Origin: Rhizobium bangladeshense
GTDB lineage: Bacteria > Pseudomonadota > Alphaproteobacteria > Rhizobiales > Rhizobiaceae
Direction: 5' to 3'
Assembly: GCF_001662075.1 (NCBI RefSeq)
Contig: NZ_LYPL01000001.1
Span: 730,172 to 794,171, forward strand
Length of the DNA stretch: 64,000 nt
Part shown: positions 9,113 to 17,534 of the stretch, piece after piece
Layout of the letters: every line of letters starts with the position of its first letter
How positions within the stretch are numbered: position 1 is the stretch's first letter
Translations under genes and position numbers: made by a program
Notes under the pieces: generated by a model
What the model was told of the DNA's origin: nothing
What the model saw: the letters and a program-made list of their open reading frames with translations, nothing else
Databases searched by the model: none

Positions 9113-9832
9113 CTAATTCGCGCGTGGGGCCGAGCGGTGCGGCGCAAGCTTCTGGTTGAAGCGCCGCTGAAGCGGCCGGGGAATGAACATGGCGGCAAGA
9201 GCCAGCGCCATGGCAAAGATGGCGACCAGCCACAAGGCATGGGCGCCCACCAGCCGCGTCAGCACCGCCCCGGCGATCGCGCCGAGCACCATGCCGGCCC
9301 AGGGCACGATCTGGATCGTCCATTCGACACGGCGATCACCGATGATCCAGCGGCCGATGCCGCGGCCGAAACGCGACAGCGCGCCTGTGACATAAGTCAG
9401 GCCGATCGGCAGGCCGTCGATATGTTCGACGGCGGCGTTCACCATGCCCATGGAACAGACGATCAGGTAGAATCTCGGAAGCATCATGCTTTGCGCGCTC
9501 ACTATCGAGGCGAGCGCCAGGACGAGGCCGACGCAGCCGAGCACTACGAAAATCCGGCGCTGCGAGACATGGGCGATGACGATGCCGGCCGCGTTGCCGA
9601 GCACGAAGACGAGAATGGCCGAGATCAGCACCGCCGCGTGAAAAAGATTGCCCTCGCTCAAGGCAAGTGCGGCCCGCGTCGTGTTGCCCGTCATGAAGGA
9701 GACGAAATCGCCGGTCAGCAGCAGGCCGGTCGCATCGGTCATGCCGGCCAGAAACGAAATCGAGCCGACGAGGGCAAGCCCGGTCAGGGTGCGTCGGGTG
9801 CGGATGATACGGCGGCGTCTTGCTCTGGTCAT
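9113..9832 (-). CDS. YoaK family (DUF1275) membrane protein
   Basis: 239 residues, about six hydrophobic segments. The N-terminal motif GSISFLAGMTDATGLL...FVSFMTGNTTR is the DUF1275 signature. Function is unknown in this family. Monocistronic as far as can be seen; the ATG at 9832 follows a short basic leader. Nothing unusual in composition. Confidence 0.8.
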   Translation of the reverse strand: MTRARRRRIIRTRRTLTGLALVGSISFLAGMTDATGLLLTGDFVSFMTGNTTRAALALSEGNLFHAAVLISAILVFVLGNAAGIVIAHVSQRRIFVVLGCVGLVLALASIVSAQSMMLPRFYLIVCSMGMVNAAVEHIDGLPIGLTYVTGALSRFGRGIGRWIIGDRRVEWTIQIVPWAGMVLGAIAGAVLTRLVGAHALWLVAIFAMALALAAMFIPRPLQRRFNQKLAPHRSAPRAN

Positions 9833-9991
9833 TGCTCAAGGGTCCTGGGGCCGAATCGCTAAGATTTCGGCACAAGGATAATTCCGTTCATTGAGGAATT
9901 GGCAAACTGGATCGTGGGAATTTGGACTTGCACACCCTGGCGAACTTGTTCGACGGGCTGTGGGAGCGGCCTGCCCGAGTTGACGGGGTGG

Positions 9992-10231
9992 CTAGAGTCT
10001 TTTCTTTGCGAATGCTCTGCCGGAAGCCGACTTCAAGTACTTCTCAAAGGCAAAGGCCTGCGTTTCGTCGGAGAAGGCGAGATAGGTCTTCAAAGACCAA
10101 GGGACGTATTTCGAGGTGTGAGTTACCTCTCCGGCATTGTGTTTTGCCAAGCGCGACTTCAGGTCACCCGTCACGCCAACATAATAGCGATCCGTAGAGG
10201 TGATGCTCTGGAGAATGTAGACGTACTTCAT
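9992..10231 (-). CDS. GIY-YIG domain protein, small UPF0213-like
   Basis: 79 residues with the GIY-YIG-like strands YVYILQS and YYVGVTGDLKSRLAKHN followed by a basic tail. Such single-domain proteins are common in proteobacteria; they have the nuclease fold but their cellular role is not established. The C-terminus (FEKYLKSASGRAFAKKRL) matches the family pattern. No mobile element surrounds it. Confidence 0.75.
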   Translation of the reverse strand: MKYVYILQSITSTDRYYVGVTGDLKSRLAKHNAGEVTHTSKYVPWSLKTYLAFSDETQAFAFEKYLKSASGRAFAKKRL

Positions 10232-10247
10232 AGAAGAATCACAGCCC

Positions 10248-10351
10248 GCCTACGTTGCTTCGCAACTTCGTCGCGGCAGCCTCCGCTTCCTTCTCGTCCT
10301 CGTCCCGTCAAGCCTTCCGGCTTGCCGAGCCGAAGCTCGAAGAGCGTAGGC
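10248..10351. repeat. Multi-hairpin element downstream of tRNA-Ala
   Basis: Outer arms GCCTACG (10248-10254) and CGTAGGC (10345-10351) enclose three small hairpins: GTTGC/GCAAC (10254-10266), CAAGCC/GGCTTG (10309-10324) and GAGC/GCTC (10327-10338). It abuts the 3' end of the tRNA on the minus strand. It may be a tRNA trailer or terminator structure, or a dispersed palindromic repeat. Confidence 0.5.
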
Positions 10352-10427
<76 letters not shown>

Positions 10428-10525
10428 ATCAAAGGTGGTCCGGCGTGGCCGGTCCTGGGATACTCCGGAGGGCGTTGCCTCTGGGGTGGCGGCTTATTAC
10501 TTCCGGTTTTCGGAGATAGCAAGCC

Positions 10526-10567
10526 TAAAAAATTCGGCCCGGAGAATTTTTTCCTCACCGGGCCGAA
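10526..10567 (-). terminator. Terminator of the FYDLN-acid protein gene
   Basis: Stem TTCGGCCCGG / CCGGGCCGAA (10 bp) with a 15-base loop. Read on the minus strand it is followed by TTTTTTA, just after the stop of the 127-residue gene. Confidence 0.8.
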
Positions 10568-10576
10568 ATGCGGTCG

Positions 10577-10960
10577 TCAGACTTCGTCTTCGTCGCCGGT
10601 CACGCCGATGATGTCGCTCATGTCGTCATCGTCATCGTCTTCGTCGGGCGTCAGGAAGGTATCGTCGTCGTCGTCGCCTTCGATTTCGACATCGTCGTCG
10701 CCGATATCGGGGATGTCGTCGCCGCCGGCGGCGTCATCGGCATCTTCCAGCGAGACCAGCTCGACTTCGGTGTTTTCGGTATCGACTTCCGCTACCTCGT
10801 CTTCTTCGGCGACGTCTGATATCGCCGAGGTTTCCTCGAAGAAGGACAGGGGGTAGGACTTGCCGGTATAAGGAGAAACGATCGGATCCCGGTTCAGATC
10901 GTAGAACTTCTTGCCGGTTTCCGGATCGGTGCGCTTGGTTCCAAGTTCCGCTTTCGCCAC
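10577..10960 (-). CDS. FYDLN acid family protein (TIGR02300-like)
   Basis: 127 residues. The conserved N-terminus (MAKAELGTKR, KKFYDLNRDPIVSPYTG) resembles a small zinc-ribbon-like fold without its cysteines. The rest is a very acidic, low-complexity tail with runs of Asp. This family is widespread in alphaproteobacteria and typically sits near cmk/rpsA, as here; its function is unknown. It has a strong terminator downstream and is divergent from cmk. Confidence 0.88.
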   Translation of the reverse strand: MAKAELGTKRTDPETGKKFYDLNRDPIVSPYTGKSYPLSFFEETSAISDVAEEDEVAEVDTENTEVELVSLEDADDAAGGDDIPDIGDDDVEIEGDDDDDTFLTPDEDDDDDDMSDIIGVTGDEDEV

Positions 10961-11289
10961 TATAAGCCTCGTGAGAATGGCCGAATCCGCGATTCGGCAA
11001 AATGCCGTTCAAGCCGGCGTTCCATCGGAATTTATAAGCCGGTCCCCTTAATCGCTGCGGCTTCGCATGTCAAAGCCAAACTTTATCATCGCAGTGCCGG
11101 GTATTTCCGGCGCCGGCGGATGCCCGGCCGGCTCCCCTCTCGCAACGAGGCGCGGGGGCTGCAGAAGCGGGCGGAGCCGGTCGCCGGAAAGGGCGGACTT
11201 GCGAAGGAAATGCTGCGCCTTTACAAAGCATTATGCCACGTGTGGCGCCGCGCCGAGGCCCGTAAGCGCCCTGCTCCAGGATTGATCCC
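10961..11289. other. Intergenic region between the FYDLN-acid gene and cmk
   Basis: 329 bases between divergent genes. A 72-codon ORF (11067-11285) has no recognisable features and is probably chance. In several other Rhizobiales I recall aroA in this position; no aroA remnant is visible. Confidence 0.4.
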
Positions 11290-11937
11290 ATGACGACCAA
11301 GACTTTCACCATCGCCATCGACGGCCCGGCGGCGGCCGGCAAGGGCACGCTTTCGCGCCGCATCGCCGAGCAATATGGCTTCCACCATCTCGACACGGGC
11401 CTCACCTACCGCGCCACCGCCAAGGCGCTGCTCGACGCTGGCCTGCCGCTCGACGACGAGGCGGTGGCGGAAAAGATGGCGCGGGAAGTTGAACTTGGCG
11501 GGCTCGATCGCGATATGCTTTCTCAACACGAGATCGGCGAAGCCGCCTCGAAGATCGCCGTCATGCCGGCGGTGCGCCGGGCGCTGGTCGAGGCGCAGCG
11601 GCGGTTCTCGGAAAAAGCGCCGGGCACTGTGCTCGACGGGCGCGATATCGGCACGGTCGTCTGCCCGGATGCGCCGGTCAAGCTCTATGTGACGGCAACG
11701 CCACAGGTGCGCGCGAGACGCCGTTACGACGAGATTGTCGGCAAGGGTGCGACGGCGGATTTCGATGCGATTTTCGAGGACGTCAAGCGACGCGACGAAC
11801 GCGACATGGGACGGGCCGACAGCCCTTTGAAACCAGCGGTCGATGCGCACTTGCTTGATACGTCGGAAATGAGTATAGAGGCCGCGTTTCAAGCTGCGCA
11901 ATCGATCATCGATGCAGTCTTGAGCCGAAATGCCTAA
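11290..11937 (+). CDS. cmk: Cytidylate kinase
   Basis: 215-residue (d)CMP kinase that phosphorylates CMP/dCMP with ATP. The P-loop [11 protein letters not shown] is at residues 9-19, the CMP-binding region [11 protein letters not shown] near 35, and [14 protein letters not shown] near 115-130; the lid is rich in arginine (ARRRYDEI). Length is standard. It is followed by a terminator hairpin and then rpsA, the usual cmk-rpsA order. Confidence 0.95.
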   Translation: MTTKTFTIAIDGPAAAGKGTLSRRIAEQYGFHHLDTGLTYRATAKALLDAGLPLDDEAVAEKMAREVELGGLDRDMLSQHEIGEAASKIAVMPAVRRALVEAQRRFSEKAPGTVLDGRDIGTVVCPDAPVKLYVTATPQVRARRRYDEIVGKGATADFDAIFEDVKRRDERDMGRADSPLKPAVDAHLLDTSEMSIEAAFQAAQSIIDAVLSRNA

Positions 11938-11941
11938 ATTC

Positions 11942-11980
11942 AAGCGATTTCGCGTGCTCAGAAGCACGCATATCGCTTTT
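11942..11980 (+). terminator. Extended hairpin with T-run after cmk
   Basis: Outer arms AAGCGAT / ATCGCTT and inner arms GCGTGCT / AGCACGC form one long stem ending in TTTT. A cmk terminator or attenuator ahead of rpsA. Confidence 0.65.
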
Positions 11981-12074
11981 ATGCAGCCTGAAATTCCGTC
12001 CAAGCGCCGGATTGCCCTCGTGAGAGAGGGCGGACTGGGTTCAGGCCCGTTCAACGCAAACCAACCGGCGCGCA

Positions 12075-12107
12075 CGTGTCCGATTCCATTTCGGGACACG
12101 CAGGAGA
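12075..12107 (+). promoter_or_regulatory. Stem immediately upstream of the rpsA ribosome-binding site
   Basis: CGTGTCC (12075-12081) pairs with GGACACG (12094-12100). The stem ends one base before AGGAGA (12102-12107), which serves the ATG at 12112. The position suits translational autocontrol by S1, known for enterobacterial rpsA; the link here is inference. Confidence 0.5.
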
Positions 12108-12111
12108 TTTT

Positions 12112-13815
12112 ATGTCAGTAGCTACCCCCTCCCGCGAGGATTTCGCGGCTCTTCTCGAAGAGTCCTTTGCCAAGAACGACCTGGCCGAAGGCTATGTCAC
12201 CAAGGGCATCGTCACGGGCATCGAAAAGGACGTCGCCGTTGTCGACGTCGGCCTCAAGGTTGAAGGCCGCATTGCGCTCAAGGAATTCGGCGCACGCGCC
12301 AAGGACGGTTCGCTGAAGGTCGGCGACGAAGTCGAAGTCTATGTCGAGCGCATCGAAAACGCGCTTGGCGAAGCCGTTCTGTCGCGCGAGAAGGCTCGCC
12401 GCGAAGAAAGCTGGATCAAGCTCGAAGCCAAGTTCGAAGCCGGCGAGCGCGTCGAAGGCGTGATCTTCAACCAGGTCAAGGGCGGCTTCACCGTCGACCT
12501 CGACGGTGCGATCGCCTTCCTGCCGCGTTCGCAGGTCGACATTCGTCCGATCCGCGACGTCACGCCGCTGATGCACAACCCGCAGCCCTTCGAAATCCTC
12601 AAGATGGACAAGCGCCGCGGCAACATCGTCGTTTCGCGCCGTACGGTTCTCGAAGAATCCCGTGCCGAGCAGCGTTCTGAAATCGTTCAGAACCTCGAAG
12701 AAGGCCAGGTTGTCGACGGCGTCGTCAAGAACATCACCGATTACGGTGCGTTCGTCGACCTCGGCGGCATCGACGGCCTGTTGCACGTCACCGACATGGC
12801 ATGGCGCCGTGTGAACCATCCGTCGGAAATCCTGAACATCGGCCAGCAGGTCAAGGTTCAGATCATCCGCATCAACCAGGAAACCCACCGCATCTCGCTC
12901 GGCATGAAGCAGCTCGAGTCCGATCCGTGGGATGGCATCCAGGCCAAGTATCCGGAAGGCAAGAAGATCTCCGGTACCGTCACGAACATCACCGACTACG
13001 GTGCGTTCGTCGAGCTGGAGCCGGGCATCGAAGGCCTGATCCATATCTCTGAGATGTCCTGGACCAAGAAGAACGTTCACCCCGGCAAGATCCTGTCGAC
13101 CAGCCAGGAAGTCGAAGTCGTCGTTCTCGAAGTCGATCCGTCCAAGCGCCGTATTTCGCTCGGCCTCAAGCAGACGCTGGAAAACCCGTGGGCAGCATTC
13201 GCCCGCAGCCATCCGGCCGGCACTGAAGTCGAAGGCGAAGTCAAGAACAAGACCGAATTCGGCCTGTTCATCGGCCTCGACGGCGATGTCGACGGCATGG
13301 TGCACCTCTCCGACCTCGACTGGAATCGTCCGGGCGAACAGGTCATCGAGGAGTTCAACAAGGGTGACGTCGTCAAGGCCGTCGTTCTCGACGTCGACGT
13401 CGAGAAGGAACGCATCTCGCTCGGCATCAAGCAGCTCGGCAAGGATGCGGTCGGCGACGCCGCTGCATCGGGCGACCTGCGCAAGAACGCCGTCGTTTCC
13501 TGCGAAGTCATCGCGGTCAACGATGGCGGCGTCGAAGTGAAGCTCGTCAACCACGAGGACATCACTTCGTTCATCCGCCGTGCCGACCTCGCCCGCGACC
13601 GCGACGAACAGCGCCCCGAGCGCTTCTCGGTTGGCCAGGTCTTCGACGCCCGCGTCACCAACTTCTCCAAGAAGGACCGCAAGATCATGCTGTCCATCAA
13701 GGCTCTGGAGATTGCGGAAGAGAAGGAAGCCGTCGCTCAGTTCGGGTCTTCCGACTCGGGCGCTTCGCTCGGCGACATCCTGGGCGCAGCCCTGAAGAAC
13801 CGCGGTGGCGAATAA
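12112..13815 (+). CDS. rpsA: 30S ribosomal protein S1
   Basis: 567 residues with six S1 domains: two divergent N-terminal ribosome-binding repeats (VEGRIALKEF, AFLPRSQVD), then four canonical RNA-binding repeats (e.g. VVKNITDYGAFVDLGGIDGLLHV, VTNITDYGAFVELEPGIEGLIHI). It helps recruit mRNA to the 30S subunit. The start at 12112 (MSVATPSREDFAALLEES) has AGGAGA upstream; the ATG at 12076 would translate the leader stem and is rejected. Monocistronic, with terminators on both sides. Confidence 0.97.
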   Translation: MSVATPSREDFAALLEESFAKNDLAEGYVTKGIVTGIEKDVAVVDVGLKVEGRIALKEFGARAKDGSLKVGDEVEVYVERIENALGEAVLSREKARREESWIKLEAKFEAGERVEGVIFNQVKGGFTVDLDGAIAFLPRSQVDIRPIRDVTPLMHNPQPFEILKMDKRRGNIVVSRRTVLEESRAEQRSEIVQNLEEGQVVDGVVKNITDYGAFVDLGGIDGLLHVTDMAWRRVNHPSEILNIGQQVKVQIIRINQETHRISLGMKQLESDPWDGIQAKYPEGKKISGTVTNITDYGAFVELEPGIEGLIHISEMSWTKKNVHPGKILSTSQEVEVVVLEVDPSKRRISLGLKQTLENPWAAFARSHPAGTEVEGEVKNKTEFGLFIGLDGDVDGMVHLSDLDWNRPGEQVIEEFNKGDVVKAVVLDVDVEKERISLGIKQLGKDAVGDAAASGDLRKNAVVSCEVIAVNDGGVEVKLVNHEDITSFIRRADLARDRDEQRPERFSVGQVFDARVTNFSKKDRKIMLSIKALEIAEEKEAVAQFGSSDSGASLGDILGAALKNRGGE

Positions 13816-13841
13816 GCCCCGCATCCTTCGCTAAAATCGAA

Positions 13842-13876
13842 GAACCCGCCGGAGCAATCCGGCGGGTTCTGCATTT
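13842..13876 (+). terminator. Terminator of rpsA
   Basis: 12-bp stem GAACCCGCCGGA / TCCGGCGGGTTC with the tetraloop GCAA and a downstream CATTTT. Confidence 0.85.
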
Positions 13877-13893
13877 TCAGGCAATGAACCGTA

Positions 13894-15441
13894 TCATTCC
13901 CAGCCGACCATGCGCTGGTAGAGCTCGTAGACCGGGTCGGCGACCGCGCCGGCCCGCTGGGGCGCCGGATCAGCGTCGATCATTCGCGGCGTCCTTCGCG
14001 CGGGTGCGGCGTCGGTCGCTGCGGGATCGGGCTCGGCCTCCTCGCCTGACTGCGCCTGCTGATCTTCCTGCTGCTGATCCTCGGAAGCGTCGTCGCGCTG
14101 GTGCTGATGCTGGTGGTGCGTTTCCCCCGCCGTTTCGTTCGGCGGCATATCCTTGGCGAACTGATAAGGCAGCTGGGCATAGGCAAAACCATCCGGCATT
14201 CTTGCCGCAAGCGGCACATAGGAGGGTTCAACGGCTTCAGGGGCCGGCACTATTTGCGGCTGTGCGGCAATCTCCTTCGGCTGACGGTCAGCCGCCGCGG
14301 CAACCTTGCTCTCCGTCGGCGCGGGATGGAGTGCTGCGGTCTGGCGCAGGTCGGATGCCGGAATTTCCGCCGGCTGCCTCGCCAAAGTCTCGGCCGCATC
14401 GCTGATGACGGCGTCATCGAGGATGGCATCGATCTCCACTGCCGCCTCGACGAGACCATCCTCCAGTGCGGTGTCGACGTCCTGCTCGCGGATGATGGTG
14501 GCGATCATCTCGGAGGCCTCTTCGGTCATCGAGGCGACGATGCCCGTCCAGTTCCTGGGAATGACAGGATCGACCTGTTCCGAATTCGCGCGCGGCAGGA
14601 CGGCAGGCGGCTCCGCCGTCCCCCTGCTATCGCCGGCCGCGGCTGTCTCCATGGATTGCCGGGCTTCGGTTTCGGGAGCGATCGGATTTTCCGGCGCGAG
14701 ATCTTCTGACGTCGCCGGCGCGGAGCGGGCGTTGCCTTCAAGCTGCGGCGTTTTCGGCTCGGCTGCGTCCCCGACTTCGGCGGCGATCGTCTTCTCGTCC
14801 GTCATAAGCGCTTCGGCCCCGACATGGGCATCGGCCGGCGCGGGCGCCTGTTCTGCCGGCTGGCGCATGGCCGCAGGCAGGCTGCCCTCATGCAGCTGGA
14901 TTTCAGGGCGGACATCGGCACGCATCGGCGAAGCGTCGTTCTGGCCATAGGAACGCACCACGGCGCGGGCGGCGAGATCGCGGTCCTTGTAGCGGACGAT
15001 TTCGAGATAGGCGACGATCCGGGCGGCTTCCGGGCCTGTCGGATTTTTCAAGGCTTCGGCGATCATCCTGAGCGGCAGGCTATGGCCCTGTCCGGCAAGC
15101 TGGCGTTCGACCTCGTCGATCCGGGCGGCCGGCAGGCGCCGGATGGCATCGGCGAGCCGGGAGGCGAAGGCAAGATTGGTTTCGTCCTCGCTGCGATCCA
15201 GCGAGATGGCGCGGCCGGCCGCATCGAGGACATCGAAAAGGGCGTCGACCATGCGCTCACGCGCGGCCAGGAGCAGGATATTCAGCTTGCCGGCAATGGC
15301 GGAATTCAGGTCGGCAGCCTCGACGGCATTGACGGGCGCCGGAGCAATGACAGAACGGCCGAGGCCGCCGGCGACGATCGCCGCAGTCTGGCCTTGAGAC
15401 GAAAAGCTTGCACTGGACGCTGCACGAACGGGAGTCAACAT
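13894..15441 (-). CDS. Hypothetical protein with a disordered acidic C-terminal half
   Basis: 515 residues, no signal peptide or membrane segment. The N-terminal ~200 residues look folded and helical (repeated AARERMVDALFDVLDAAGRA, ADAIRRLPAARIDEVERQL, a PTGPEAARIVAYLEIVRYKDRDLAARAVVRS stretch broken here by commas for length: PTGPEAARIV, YLEIVRYKDR). Residues ~200-500 are low complexity, rich in Ala, Pro, Glu and Gln with a His/Gln stretch. The start at 15441 (MLTPVRAASS) has a GGAG 7 bases upstream and drops a non-typical 42-residue extension. I recognise it only as a conserved rhizobial type of protein. Its function is unknown. Confidence 0.65.
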   Translation of the reverse strand: MLTPVRAASSASFSSQGQTAAIVAGGLGRSVIAPAPVNAVEAADLNSAIAGKLNILLLAARERMVDALFDVLDAAGRAISLDRSEDETNLAFASRLADAIRRLPAARIDEVERQLAGQGHSLPLRMIAEALKNPTGPEAARIVAYLEIVRYKDRDLAARAVVRSYGQNDASPMRADVRPEIQLHEGSLPAAMRQPAEQAPAPADAHVGAEALMTDEKTIAAEVGDAAEPKTPQLEGNARSAPATSEDLAPENPIAPETEARQSMETAAAGDSRGTAEPPAVLPRANSEQVDPVIPRNWTGIVASMTEEASEMIATIIREQDVDTALEDGLVEAAVEIDAILDDAVISDAAETLARQPAEIPASDLRQTAALHPAPTESKVAAAADRQPKEIAAQPQIVPAPEAVEPSYVPLAARMPDGFAYAQLPYQFAKDMPPNETAGETHHQHQHQRDDASEDQQQEDQQAQSGEEAEPDPAATDAAPARRTPRMIDADPAPQRAGAVADPVYELYQRMVGWE

Positions 15442-15771
15442 GGCATGCTCCTTTCGCAAAGTGACGATGAAAGCAGGCTCTATAAAAGGACCGTGCTCAT
15501 CCGGCCCCCTTGCATCCCAGCAGATCCTCCTGTCCGCATGACGCAAGTCCGGCGTCATCGAATGCATAAAAATTAACAGGAATTTTAGTAAAGAGACCTT
15601 AACGAAATGCTAATAGTCGCCCGGAAGTGTGCAGCGGTTCCGGGACGACGACATGCCTAAAAACAAAGAGTGCGTCGCGATCTCTTCGATTCGCTTCGCG
15701 CCCTTCAGGCGTTCGCCATTACGGCCGCGGAGCCACGCACGGCGGGCGCCAGCGTTCACCGGGCGGTTCGT
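15442..15771. other. Intergenic region with a probable rhizobial dispersed repeat
   Basis: 330 bases with no convincing gene. An AT-rich stretch (15563-15612) upstream of the 515-residue gene may carry its promoter. Bases 15625-15685 (core GCAGCGGTTCCGGGACGACG, then ACATGCCTAAAAACAAAGAG) resemble a sequence I remember as recurring between genes in Rhizobium chromosomes; copy number cannot be tested here. Confidence 0.4.
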
Positions 15772-16398
15772 TCAGCTATGGGCGAAGATATCGGCCTCCT
15801 CCCAGCCGAGCAGGTCGAGCTTGGCGCGGGTCGGCAGGAATTCGAAGCAGGCGGTGGCATGGTCGAAGCGGCCGTCGCGGATCAGGCGGGCGGTCAACTT
15901 GTCGCGCAAAGCATGCAGGTAAAGCACGTCGGAAGCGGCATATTCGAGCTGGGCCGGAGACAGCGTTTCGGCCGCCCAGTCGGACGATTGCTGCGTCTTG
16001 GAGATGTCGATGTCGAGCATCTCCTTGAGATTGTCCTTCAAGCCATGACGATCGGTGTAGGTCCGGATCAGGCGCGAGGCGATCTTGGTGCAGAAGACCG
16101 GGGTCGTCGTTACGCCGAAGGTGTGGAAGAGCACGGCGATATCGAAGCGGCCATAATGAAAGATCTTCTGATGAGTGGGGTCTTCGAGCAGGGCGACCAG
16201 GTTGGGCGCCTCTTTCTGGCCGGCGGCGATACGGATAACGTCGGCGGTGCCGTCACCCGGCGAAAGCTGGACGACGCAGAGTCGATCGCGGCGCGGCACC
16301 AGGCCGAGCGTTTCGGTGTCGATCGCAACCGCGCCGGTGTAGCGGGCCGCATCGGCCGTGGAAATATCGCCTTCGTGGTAACGTATGGTGGCGGCCAT
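15772..16398 (-). CDS. rnd: Ribonuclease D, short form
   Basis: 208-residue DEDDy 3'-5' exoribonuclease. Exo I is VAIDTETLGL (D27, E29), Exo II is FHYGRFDIAVL, and Exo III is YAASDVLYL with the catalytic Tyr and Asp. It lacks the C-terminal HRDC domains of E. coli RNase D (375 residues); alphaproteobacteria commonly encode this short form beside a full-length one. It probably trims stable RNA 3' ends. Start ATG at 16398; monocistronic. Confidence 0.88.
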   Translation of the reverse strand: MAATIRYHEGDISTADAARYTGAVAIDTETLGLVPRRDRLCVVQLSPGDGTADVIRIAAGQKEAPNLVALLEDPTHQKIFHYGRFDIAVLFHTFGVTTTPVFCTKIASRLIRTYTDRHGLKDNLKEMLDIDISKTQQSSDWAAETLSPAQLEYAASDVLYLHALRDKLTARLIRDGRFDHATACFEFLPTRAKLDLLGWEEADIFAHS

Positions 16399-16566
16399 GA
16401 GACTATCTTTCGTTCGAAACAGCCGCGCCTCTTTTCAGACGCGCAAAGGACGCTGTAGCGCTTTGAATTGCTGCATGATTTTATCCTTATATCGATTTTC
16501 GACCTAAGGAATTGCGTAGGTAGCGCTATAGCGCAAAGGCGCAAAGTGCGAAACCGCTTCTTCGCA

Positions 16567-17373
16567 TCAGAATGTCGGCGGCGTGTTGATCCAGAGAAGC
16601 ACGGTTTCGCCGTCGTGGCGGTTGCGCCAGGAATGGTAGCGGCGGCTTTCGAAATACAGCGAATCGCCCGGACCGAGTTCGAAGAACTGATCGCCGTCGA
16701 GCACCAGCTCGAGCCGGCCGGACAGGACATGCATGAATTCCTCGCCCTCGTGGCGATAGGCGCCCTCGCTGGCCGCACCCGGCGCCAGCACGAAACGATG
16801 GCAGTCCATCATCCTGCGGCCTTCGGCCAGCAGCTGCACGGTAACCCCGGGCGTCGTTTCCGGCCAGTTGCGCCATTCCCCGGCGCGCACCAGGACCGGC
16901 ACCTCGCCGCTTTCCTCACCGGAAAGGCGGGAGACGGTGGTGCCGTAATATTCGGCGAGGTCGTGCAGCGTCTTGAAGCCGACGCCTTGCGAGGTACGCT
17001 CGAGCGTCGAGAGCGTCGAAGCGGTGATACCGTTATCGCCGGCCACCTGTTCCAGCGTCTTTCCGGCGGCATGGCGCAGGCTGCGCAGCCTGCGGCCGAG
17101 GCCGGAATCCTGGCTTGCTTCTCCCTCGGCCGAGGGATCTTCACCTTCCAGCGCCTCGCGGATGGCCGCGGGGTTGAGGCCGCGCTCGACCCGATACCAG
17201 GAGATGCGCTTCAGGCGCGCCACGTCGTCGGCGCTATATTGTCGATGACCGGTTTCGGAGCGGCCGGGAACCACCAGACCCTGGCTTTCCCAGAGACGCA
17301 GCGTCGAGGCGGAAACGCCCGCCAGCCGCGCGGCCTCCGCCACCTTGTAGCGCACAGGCCCGTTATCGTTCAT
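16567..17373 (-). CDS. MerR-XRE-cupin three-domain transcription regulator, probable GABA regulator
   Basis: 268 residues with three modules: a MerR-type winged helix (8-78, YKVAEAARLAGVSASTLRLWE), an XRE/Cro HTH (92-150, GLGRRLRSLRHAAGKTLEQVA) and a C-terminal cupin sensor (176-265, HEGEEFMHVLSGRLELVLDG, LGPGDSLYFESRRYHSW). XRE-cupin regulators are common; a MerR domain in front is unusual. It is divergent from gabT and separated by a strong palindrome, so it probably controls GABA catabolism and senses a ligand through the cupin. The start is uncertain: ATGs also exist at 17409 and 17433; 17373 gives the cleanest MerR N-terminus. Confidence 0.8.
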   Translation of the reverse strand: MNDNGPVRYKVAEAARLAGVSASTLRLWESQGLVVPGRSETGHRQYSADDVARLKRISWYRVERGLNPAAIREALEGEDPSAEGEASQDSGLGRRLRSLRHAAGKTLEQVAGDNGITASTLSTLERTSQGVGFKTLHDLAEYYGTTVSRLSGEESGEVPVLVRAGEWRNWPETTPGVTVQLLAEGRRMMDCHRFVLAPGAASEGAYRHEGEEFMHVLSGRLELVLDGDQFFELGPGDSLYFESRRYHSWRNRHDGETVLLWINTPPTF

Positions 17374-17453
17374 CCCCACATCCCCGATTCTCGTCGCGCG
17401 AGCATTCATCAAAACGCGTGATGTTTGAAGCAAAAAATGGCTCTTGTTTTCTT

Positions 17454-17504
17454 GTAGGAAAAATGTAGGATTTTCTAGAATATCTTGCAGAACTTATGCA
17501 AGAT
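17454..17504. promoter_or_regulatory. Operator candidate between the MerR-XRE-cupin gene and gabT
   Basis: ATCTTGCA (17482-17489) and TGCAAGAT (17497-17504) are perfect 8-bp arms around 7 bases. Just upstream TGTAGGA occurs twice (17454-17460 and 17464-17470). The palindrome lies about 30 bases before the gabT start, suited to a dimeric regulator. Confidence 0.6.
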
Positions 17505-17534
17505 AAATTCATTCCTCGCTACAGGAGCAGATCG

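Noticed and set aside
9992..10231. GIY-YIG protein as part of a mobile intron or homing element
   Set aside because: Free-standing UPF0213-like proteins are common chromosomal genes; no intron, target repeats or insertion borders are visible.
11067..11285. 72-codon plus-strand frame upstream of cmk
   Set aside because: No ribosome-binding site, biased Arg/Ser/Gly composition and no recognisable features; treated as intergenic.
12115..13824. 569-codon minus-strand frame opposite rpsA
   Set aside because: A shadow of the highly codon-biased rpsA repeats; rpsA is certain, and the product shows no independent family features.
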